From contig NW_017386129.1 in assembly GCF_000237925.1 (NCBI RefSeq), positions 1-64,000 of the forward strand: a stretch of 64,000 bases of DNA, written 5' to 3'. This DNA is from Schistosoma mansoni. Lineage: Eukaryota > Platyhelminthes > Trematoda > Strigeidida > Schistosomatidae. The notes beneath the pieces were generated by a model that was not told where the DNA came from, did not search any database, and saw only the letters and a list, made by a program, of their open reading frames with translations. The translations under genes and the position numbers were made by a program. Shown one piece after another: positions 1-10,300 of the stretch (positions are counted from its first letter, which is position 1; each line of letters starts with the position of its first letter).

Positions 1-145
1 ACCAGCAACCTAACTGGCAAATAGGTGAAATAGCAGTATTATCAGAGGTATTCACACTAGCATCATCCCTTCTATTCACAGGCAAGCTCATTTGTGGTGA
101 CTTCAACATGCCTGAAATTTCTTGGTTTCCAGTCAAAGCTCCGAA
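1..145 (+). mobile_element. CR1-type LINE endonuclease fragment
   Basis: Plus-strand translation near 88-135 reads GKLICGDFNMPEISW. The GDFN-P-ISW pattern is the metal-binding block of the AP-like endonuclease of CR1-clade LINEs (SR1-like in schistosomes). The fragment enters from beyond the left edge and is cut off by an RTE tail at about 145. It is a dead piece; the CR1 assignment rests on this single motif. Confidence 0.5.
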
Positions 146-381
146 ACGTTATGAATCATATCACCAAACTGCATCACTAGGCAAGCGCTAACTTGGAATG
201 GTGAAGGGAAGCGGAAAAGAGGAAGGCCAAAGAACACATTACGTCGGGAAATAGAAGCAGATATGAAAAGGATGAATGTTAACTGGAAAGAACTGGAAAG
301 GATTGCCCAGGACGGAGTTGGTTGGAGAATGCTGGTGGGCGGCCTATGCTCCTCCACGAGGGGTAACAGGAGTAAGTAAGT
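146..381 (+). mobile_element. RTE-type LINE (family A) 3' end, 5'-truncated
   Basis: This encodes the C-terminal end of a schistosome RTE-like reverse transcriptase: [16 protein letters not shown] and [11 protein letters not shown] are readable in the plus direction. It ends in short GTAA repeats (about 369-381), the simple-repeat tail usual for RTE elements. The same C-terminus occurs at 691-975 and 38202-39050. Its 5' border against the CR1 fragment is uncertain. Confidence 0.75.
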
Positions 382-550
382 AGTAACTGTACAGAAAATA
401 TTGTCCAGTGTCGAAATCTTATTCTGGGGCTTTACAATTATGTTATTTGTATAAAAATCTGTTAAGACATAGATGTAGAGCTAGTAAATTTATTCAGATT
501 TCAATCTATGCATACTAACTGCTTCAGGATAAACAGTATTTTCATATTTA

Positions 551-690
551 ATGGATGGAATATGGCTAACAGTCAAATCTAAGAAGCGTGTTCAGTCCTA
601 CTTGGATTTTGTCAGCTGGATGTACCTATATCCTAGTATTCACGCGAGAATTTAGAGCAAATACCTTTTGCTTCAAACACTCAACAAACA
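551..690 (-). mobile_element. Sm-alpha-like hammerhead SINE, degenerate
   Basis: This is a minus-strand copy of the schistosome Sm-alpha SINE. The reverse complement holds a decayed hammerhead (about 584-620) with core CTGACAA instead of CTGATGA and GAAC instead of GAAA, so it should not cleave. The block TATGGCTAACAGT at 560-573 and the tail CTTTTGCTTCAAACACTCAA at about 665-685 are family landmarks. An RTE tail abuts it at 690. Confidence 0.6.
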
Positions 691-975
691 AACCAGATTC
701 CAGTGGAGGGAGAAATCAGGAAGAAGCGCTGGAAGTGGATAGGACATACATTAAGGAAAGCACCCAACTGTGTCACAAAGCAAGTACTCACACGGAATCC
801 TGGAGGCCGAAGGAGAAGAGGAATACCAAAGAACACCTTATGCCGAGGAATGGAGACAGACATGAGAAGAATGAACAAAAATTGGATAGAAGTAGGAAGG
901 AAGGCCCAGGACAGAGTGGGTTGGAGAATGCTGGTCGGTGGTCTATGCTCCATTGGGGATAACAAGTATAAACGA
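691..975 (+). mobile_element. RTE-type LINE (family A) 3' end
   Basis: Plus-strand reading gives [20 protein letters not shown] followed by [16 protein letters not shown], the C-terminal region of the same RTE family as 38202-39050. Only about 95 residues of the C-terminus remain, typical of 5'-truncated LINE copies. It sits directly on the end of a Sm-alpha copy. No clear target duplication was found. Confidence 0.75.
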
Positions 976-1256
976 AACAAAAAACGATCAAACACTCAAC
1001 GCATTATCCACTGAACTACTGAATCCTACTAGTTACTAACATGTGAAATAGGTATAAATTGAACTTGTTTTGTAAAGTTTTGTATCAACAACGAGATCAT
1101 TAAAATCCTTACAAATTAAAGTAATTTCATATTTGACTTTCCATGTGCAATCAAGAGAATTAAAACAAAAAGAAACACGAAATTCATGCATATCTGTGCT
1201 GCAAAAAGTTTTTTTTTTTAACAGAAAAAACGTGAGAGGAAATACATACAACCTAC

Positions 1257-1361
1257 CTTATGACGACATTGTAACAATTGATGCAATAATTGATAGCCAA
1301 TTTTGGAAGCAAGCGATTTCCTTTCCACAACAGCTATTACATTCTCTTCAGGTAATTTACA
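1257..1361 (-). CDS. THADA: THADA exon (35 codons, phase 0 to 0)
   Basis: Acceptor CTATTCAG before TGTAAATTACC and donor CATAAG|GTAGGT bound 105 bp of open frame reading [15 protein letters not shown] then [15 protein letters not shown]. Human THADA has IGDYFKQHLLQSRHRGA at the equivalent place, a convincing block match. The frame stays open a further 39 nt upstream, so an earlier acceptor is possible. This is the most 3' exon visible; the rest of the gene lies left of the window. Confidence 0.7.
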
Positions 1362-4300
1362 CTGAATAGCAAACCAATTAGCAATAATGCTGGAACAGAA
1401 CTAATGTTTATTTTTTTTGGTATTTAAGAAAGTTAAAAAAAAATAGGAAGAATTCTATTATGTGTTTTTCGTAGGTGAAAAAGAAACTAAATCTTCTTTT
1501 ACTCAACACTACTACAGTGGTGCAACACATATATTAAGAGTTTTTAATCAGAAACTCATCCTCTAAATAACTGATAGAAACCGTTTAAAAAGGGATGATT
1601 CCGATAAAAACCTTAATCGCTTCCATGATTACCAATATATTTAATTAGGTCGCCATTACCATCAAACCGAGTAACAAACGTTTGAGTGTTATTTTGTTTC
1701 TTTAAACCTCTACAGATTGGTAACCGACAGTGACTCAAGATAGTGTGTATCCGTTTATGTTGGTTGTCGCGCTATTGAGTCAACTGGTTCAAGCCCGTAT
1801 GGCAATAGTACCGTACGTAGTATCGGAAATACATATCAAAATATACAATCAAGGGTTTTAAACACTAGTCTTCGTCATTCTTAAGTCACTCAATGTATTA
1901 ATCGCTTCTTTTATTAGATAAAAACAATCTCAGTATCTATACAAATGAAAAACGTCATGACAAGAAAGTTATTTAATAGGACATTTGAAGTGAACAAGAT
2001 AACAAAAAAGATCCTACTGGATATATTACAGAAAATAGAACTAATATTTAACTAGTTAAATATAGATTTTATGAAATAGAAAATTCTATTTATAGAAGAA
2101 AACTTCGCCTGTAGCTCCTCCGGGGGCTACTGCTGGTCCCAAGCCCGGGTAAAGGAGGAGGGTTGGGCATAGGGTTAGCGACCCCATCCCGTAGAAAACC
2201 AACTCGCTAAAAAACGCTAACCAGAAAGTTTATAGAAGAAATATTCAACCACTAAATGAAGGATAATCAGATATAACAACTAAATTAATCAATGTAGAAT
2301 GAAACTGAAAATCATTAAGCAACTGTCGATTTGTATAGTTCATTATTCATGTTAGTACATTTGTATAGATTATTATTTATTATCTACATTGAATATCTTT
2401 TAGTCAATTTACACAACTGTCCTTCAACAATAAATCTTATTTACATCTGTCAATTTTGTTTATGTTCAAATATGTGTGTAAAACTTTTTCCCTACAGATT
2501 ATTCTTCCTTTTAGTGTGCTACTGATAAAAATGTAACTAAACAAACCAAGATACACTTTCATGTGAGGTTTTATACTACTTTATTTTCTAAATCTAAAGT
2601 ATTATATTTTAATACCACGAAAATATGAATTAAATAATAACTGAATAACAATGTATTAATTAATGAACTTGATTTCCAGTCTCACTGGTCTGTACAAGGC
2701 TTATTGGAGCTATCAGGCAAAATCAAATAATTAGGAACAAAAACCATTGGTATAAATACATTTGTCTTTCTGATTCACATAAGGATATCTAGGCTGAAAC
2801 CTTGGCTAGGAGTACAACGGACATCCCACAACAGCGTATCTGGTTTATAATTTCTCACATACTATCTAATCATGAGATGGTACGTGAGCGCATACATGTG
2901 ATATACTTAGCATCGCCTAGCATATCCCGATTTCAAACTCCATCCTGCTATTTCAGCTTGGGAAGTGAGGTAATAGTACCACTGGTTATCGGGCCTAAAT
3001 TATGGGTTGAATCTGAGTACATAAATAAGTATTCAGATGAGTTGTGTTGCATCTTGTGTCCGCTGTCCAAAATCACGTTCGAAGTCACTATTCAGAATCT
3101 TAATTTGACCTGTTTCGCGCATGCTATGTACTCTATAGCCCAGTGTCTCTGACTTGGTCAGTTACACGCCTTACTAATCCTACTGACCTTGAGCCAATAA
3201 TGCATGTGATTCAAAATTTTAATTCAATTATTAAAAATCAATTTACTTAACTAGTAGACTATCAATGAAATCAGGGTACAAAATGTTCATATTACTGTAA
3301 TGCATACTACTTATTCTGACAGATATAAGTAGTATGTAATAGTAATTGGAATTACAATGCCTATCAGCAGAAGATTGGATTGAAGAGAACAGGAAGAAAA
3401 ACAAATAGTAATTGTAATAACAACAGAATAGAAAGAATCATAAAAATATAAAGAATAACTGAATGAAGATGTACAAATGATGTATTTAATATACGGTTTG
3501 CATAATTTACAAAAACACTTAGTAATATTTGATTAAACAATAAATTCATTTTCCCCACCGAGTTCTAGTTCACTACCCTAAGAATCATTGCTAAATACAA
3601 AATTCTAGCTAAAAAACAGATTGATCATGAACATAGGATACACCTACATTAGAAATATTATGAACACATTTGTAATGCCGCATATTTATATAGACATATA
3701 TTTTTATTGACTTACTTTCAAGGTATTCCATGACCAAGAGAGAACATGTTGATATTCCGGTAATAATTCAATAGAATTTAATAAATCCACATCAGAATTA
3801 TCTACATTATTTACAGTTGTTGGATTAGTTGTAGTATGTGTATGTGAGGTTTGGATGAGATGACAATGTGTTGATTGACCGACTGTTTCATTACTATAAT
3901 GCAATAGACATTAAAAGATAAAGAAAAGTAGAAAGGGGAAAGCGTAGAGTATTAAAATGAGTAATAATAATAATAATAACTATGGATTTTCTGAATCGAA
4001 TCCAAAGACCAGGTATTGACTTCAGTTTTTAACTATCTCTCCCTACAACAAACATTAGTCAAATAACTTTGATTATACTGATGATCATTAAATGATCCAA
4101 GAATGCAATGGTATACACAACATGCAATCTGATATGCCACAATGTTTTGTATTGATTTCCAAATGTCGAAGATTTTCAACAATATAAGTTTGTTTATGAG
4201 ATAGAAACATAAAATAAAAACGATTGAAGGTAATATGAAATAAAAAAGTGAGAAAAATAAAGACAGAAAAATGTAGAAACGAAGAAAAACATATAAAAAG

Positions 4301-7300
4301 AACGAAATGATCAATTGGTGAAATTCCAGCTGTGAAATAAACACTAAGACATCAAACTAGTGAAACAGATGATTATCGGCTAAGGCAAACTGCTAGGTGT
4401 TCGCTATAAGTTCTTGGATGTAGAGTGATGATTGCACTCGGCTCCCAACTGATAGGTTGAGGGATTCGGATCCCACCCCCTCTTATGATAGTTTCGAAAC
4501 TAGGGTAGTGTGTATCACTAACCTTCAAACCTAAATTGTCGTACTCCAATTTTATTACACAGAACTTTGAAGTTCACTCTGAGACGTGAACCCGTTACCT
4601 TTTGCTTCAAAAGTCAACATGTTATCCACATGGCTAGAACGTCACAAGTAGGACGAAACAAGAATCCAGGACCCTATTGCTAGCTACATTCCATCTGTCC
4701 TATACAAACTTCTGTTATAATGGTTATATTAAGGCAATCCGCATAAGATGTAGATACCCAATCCAAGTCTGATCAGATTTCAGAGACTCGGACTCAGTAC
4801 TCTTCGCCTCAAACGTTTTACACATTATTCACTAATGAGATACTGAGTCCAAACAGTCACTCACTTGTGTAATCGGGTGAACTTTAATTCATATCTACAT
4901 GTTGCCTTGATCTTTCTATTTATGTTTAGGACTGTAGTTGACCAGTCTCTCTTAAGCATATGTGATCCTAGATTCCAGTCCCAGAACGAACACCAACTCT
5001 GGGATGAGACAGTCACATCCAGTTGATCAGTCCCAAATAGGGCCAAATGCACATCCTGAATTTCATTGATAGCCACTATCCATCTCTGCTTCAAAACTGT
5101 TTGTCACTTAATGGTAATATCGAGGTAATCCACACAGGATGCGAATAAGCCAAAAAAGACTGAGCAAATGGAGTGCCGAACAACAATGTAAAGATTCAAA
5201 CAAACAATATATACAAATATTTAGAAAGTTGAAACTTTTTGAAATATCTTACATAGAACTATTGTTTACATGTTCACCACATAATTACTAAACATCTGGA
5301 TTACTGTAACTTTATATTCTCCTAGTTGTAATCTTTCGTTTGGTGCATAAGTAATCATTGTATATCCTACTTTCATCAAATTATTGTGAATTAATTAGGA
5401 ATCTATCATTTAGTTTTTCCTTTGCTTACGATGTATTTATACCCATGCCATCAATTGCTATTCGTGCGACCAGGAAATCACTCCATATTGTTGTGTGAGT
5501 TGACTTGTAGTGGCTGGTACTCTAACAAGCCCACATAGGTTATTCTAGCCTTTGGACAGATCAATCTATTCATTCTGTTTAAATCACATTTTGAGCTTGT
5601 CACTTATTCGCTCATTAATCCTGACTGTTTTTCTACATGATCGCGTGCGTATTAATTACTTACCTTACTTATTATATGTCTGTAACTTATTTTTGTCTGA
5701 CTATAAATATCTATTCACGCTTAGTTTAATCAAGTTGGTTCACTTGCTTTCGCCATTGCGTGTCATTTTGTTTCGCTTCGCTATCCAATCAACGACTATA
5801 CGAAATTTTATGTTTGAGGCGATTATAGGTTCCCTAATCTGAGAACGGGTCTAAGACTATGTGGCCAAATACCAATAAGCTAACTATTCTGACGCATCCC
5901 AGCTCCGCTAACTAGAGTGAGAATTCCAAGTCTGAAATGGGGAAATATATTCCGCAAACAGCCAGTAGCACAAGCAATCACGACCAGTCTCGTCGGAAAT
6001 ACACTCACTTATATATTGGTTTGTATACCCATTTTTTATTAATAATCAGAATAAGTCATATATGTGAAAAATAATTCATACAAGAATGATCTGGATTCCA
6101 TTGCTAGCCACTGTCCATCTTTGCTTATAATGCTTGTGAATTAAAGTTATATCGAGGCAATACGCACAGTATGCATATATGCCAATAAAAGACTGATCAA
6201 TTGCAGTCCTAAACATCAATGGGAAGATTCAGACAAACAATACCAAGTGGATTTAAGAATGTCCTATGTTATACAGAATAAAAGGTCATGGGAGAGAACG
6301 AAACAAATACTATACTGAGTGATCAACAAATTGAATTAAACGGAATTAATGTTGAATAAAAATTATGAGTAAATAAATCTAATTTTGACCTTTCGCCCCG
6401 TCATGACACAAAATATACGTATTTAAAAATCCATTCTTGTATTTGACTTATTTTGTTGCGTTATTCAGCAACGCGATTTATGTCGATGATTATATACGAG
6501 AATTGGCGACATAGATATTTCGATAACAACCTTGCATACGATTCAATTTAGAGTCAGATTTAGGGCCACTAAAGACTCATTCAAATGAACAGTCAGACAA
6601 TAGAGATCTTAACTACTTGTGGATTCATCTTCTGATTGGAAATTAGGTTGAAAGTAACCCGAAGATCAACAAGTGCTAAAGTCTTTGTCTCTATTCATTG
6701 GTCACAGGGATATGAGCAAAATAGTTCAGTGATCCTACAGGTATAAATAGAATTAATCAATAATCAGACTCGATAATACTACTGCTCCCAAAATAACGCC
6801 CCAATCATATGGGGAACAACAGAAAACAAAAACATGTTTTGTTTTGTGAAGATATAACGGATACAATATCATCTAATCATTCAAAATACTTACATGGTAA
6901 TTTATCTATTTATTTATTTAAACACATAAATATTGGTACAAAGGGGCACCAAATATATATGCGCCGCACAAATCTCATTTGATTTGTGTGAGGGCTGTGA
7001 TACTGCCCACGTGCCCAAATCGGAACAGGTGGTTTTCTTAGGGGGTCACACCCGGAGCTTTTGACCTAAAGGTCTGATGCACAAGGCAGTGCAGCATCGT
7101 AAGGAGATGCAGTCCCATGGTAGCCAGTGACTAACGATTGATTTATACGCCATTTGTTCCGTCAAGATATTGGAGCCCATGTGCACCAGTCAGTCAGTCA
7201 GCTACAACGTAGGACCAGGCACATATATGCATCGGTCCAAGTTGCCATACCTCGTTAGCACAACAAGATCAACACCGGATTAATAGTAGTTAATTTAGTG

Positions 7301-10300
7301 TTGGTAGTAGTATATAAATTATAGGTTGTATATAAGGATATAGTATAGGAAGGAAGAGAGATATGAAGCAATTTTAGTCTCAAGGTTTAAGGGAAGATAA
7401 AGAGTGTATACACCTACGCCATTGTGATCGATTCTGAGCCATGTCACACAGAGTCTCCAACCATTGGTTACGATAGTCACGCGGACCCCAACCAGGTAGT
7501 CTGCATCTTCCAACATGGCTCAGACTAGAAGTTAGTGACTTCAAGCACTGATGCCATGTTTTGGGTTGGCCGCCCCTAACTCTCTTCCAACAATCCCCAG
7601 TACTAGTCATCATAGCGCGTCGTGGTAATCGGTGTTCAGGCATACGTAACACATGGCCCAACCATCTCAGTCGATGAAGATTCATCACCTCATCAACTGA
7701 TTTACCATCGTTCCCTAATACCCTGCGTCTAACCTCACTATTACTTACCCGGTTATCCCAGCAGATAAGAGCAATATTTCTAAGGCATCTGTGGTCAAAT
7801 ACTAGTAACCTACGAGTATCTTCTACTCTTAATGGCCATGTTTCACAGCCGTAAAGTAGAACAGAACGAACTGATGCGCAGTATACTCGTCCCTTAATTG
7901 ATAGACGGATATCTCGTCTACGCCATAGGTGACGTAAGTTAGCAAAAGCCAAACGAGCTTTTTGAATCCGTGCAGAGATTTCGTCAGACACCAACCCATT
8001 AGGGCTGATTAGACTTCCAAGATAAGTGAAGTTGTCGACACGTTCGACTACTTCACTCCCTATCCTTAGTTCGGGTGTTGACGCAGGCCAGTCCTGGAGT
8101 AACAATTTACATTTGGATGGGGAGAAACGCATCCCAAACATCCTGGCATTATTACTGAGTTCCAACAGAAGACTCTGCATTTTGCCAGCGTCTTCACCAA
8201 ACAGGACTATGTCATCTGCGTATTCTAAGTCGCTTAGTGGTTCCCCTGGTAGGAGACCAATTCCTGTAGATTCAGTCGAAGAGAGTGTTATTTGCAGCAA
8301 CAGGTCTATAATGAAGTTAAACAAAAACGGGGATAGTGGACAGCCTTGACGGACACCACTTGAGGTTGGAAAATCATATGACAGTTCGCCATAAGCTCTT
8401 ACTCGACTAATAGTGTTCGAGTAAAGAGCCTTCAAAAGGTTTATGTACTTCTCAGGTACACCTTTCAATGACAGACACTGCCACAGAACCTCTCGGTCTA
8501 CAGAGTCAAATGCTGCTTTCAAGTCAAGAAAAACTATCATTGTCGGACGCCGATAAGCGTGTCTGTGCTCTAAAACTTGACGAATGGTGAATATGTGGTC
8601 GATACAGTCACGACCAGGTCTGAAGCCAGCCTGATTTTCTCGTGTTTGCAGTTCACGAGTCTTAGTTAGGCGCCTGATAATTATTGAGGCTAGTATTTTA
8701 GATGCTATGTTAGTCAGACTAATCCCTCTATGGTTATCACAGGATGATTTTGGCCCCTTTTTATATATTGGGACAATCAGTGATTGTGACCAGTCGGATG
8801 GGATTACATCCGTCTCCCAGATTTTAGCCAGAATATTAGTCAACCTAATCGCTAAAATTGGACCACCATATTTAAAGACCTCTGGAGGCAATCCATCAGG
8901 ACCAGCTGCTTTTCCTCGTTTCAGATTACTTATAGCCTTTTGAACTTCAAGTAGGGTCGGGGGGCCTACCTCAATGTTCCATTCAGGTTTTCTGGGGATA
9001 GTGGGTAGTTGTGCAGTAGCTGAAGGCCAGCTAAACTGCTCCTTAAAGTGTTCCGCCCATCGTTCTAAACGTTTAGGTTGAGAGCAGATAAGGGTTCCGT
9101 CTTTTTCCGAGATTGTCTCACTTACACTTGACTTCTTAATTCCGGTTTCTTTTATTAGTCTGAATAGTTGCCTGGTGTTGCCTACAGCCGCTGCCTTTTC
9201 CATCTCTTTTGCTTTCGTTGCCCACCACTGCTCACGATCGTTCCTTAGACTTTTAGTTAACCTAGATCTAATTTGTTTACGCTCTTCGTCGTGTTCAGAG
9301 CCTGATGGGATGAGTTTACGCGAATCCATCAGTGAAATAGACTTAGAGGAAATCCACTGGTTTTTTGGAGCCCTATGGTTTAAATGACTAATAGATGTGA
9401 CTGCTGTTTCCACAGCTGTTCGTATGTCTTTCCAAGCAGCATCTGGGTCAGTCTCGTTTACAGAACTGCCTAGATGTGAACTCAGTTGTTTCTGGAATTC
9501 GCATTTGGCTTTCTCGTCCTCCAGTTCAATCCTAATGGGTCTTCTTAGTGTAATTTTCCTGCGTCCATTGAGGCGCAGACAAATGCGCGCTCGTATTAAA
9601 GCGTGATCAGAGTCTAAACAAGTATTCCAATACGAGCGACAATCTTCTATTGAGCCTCTCCAACGATGACTGATGACAATATGGTCTATTTGAGTCCATC
9701 GTTGGTTTGGTGCAGGTGGTCGCCATGTTAGACGATGTCTCTCCTTATGTTTAAAATTAGTGCTTGCTAAAAATAAACGATTGTCTGAGCATAGTTGCAG
9801 CAGACGATCACCATTATCGGTTCGTTGAGCCGGAATACTAAAACACCCACCTAAATGTCTTTCTGTTTGATTTAAGCTGCCTACCTGGGCATTAAAGTCA
9901 CCCGCTACGACTACTATGTCTGAGCGCTTAGCTTTCTGAAGAAGCTCAGAGAGTTTTCTGTAAAAGTCATCTTTTACTTCATCATGGCTGCAGTCAGTGG
10001 GAGCGTAGGCAGAAACGACGAAAAGGCAACGACGTGTGTCCCTATCCTTCCGAGTTCTTACGGAGCCATTTAGCCGGACAGCACACCGGCGACTGTAANN
10101 NNNNNNNNNNNNNNNNNNNNNNNNNNNNNNNNNNNNNNNNNNNNNNNNNNNNNNNNNNNNNNNNNNNNNNNNNNNNNNNNNNNNNNNNNNNNNNNNNNNN
10201 NNNNNNNNNNNNNNNNNNNNNNNNNNNNNNNNNNNNNNNNNNNNNNNNNNNNNNNNNNNNNNNNNNNNNNNNNNNNNNNNNNNNNNNNNNNNNNNNNNGG

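Noticed and set aside
3364-4344. Minus-strand ORFs rich in Phe, Leu and Ile resembling membrane proteins
   Set aside because: Explained by A/T-rich low-complexity DNA; only the exon at 3716-3893 within this stretch has splice and family support.
8026-8943. Plus-strand ORFs across the LINE
   Set aside because: Shadows of the minus-strand reverse transcriptase frame.
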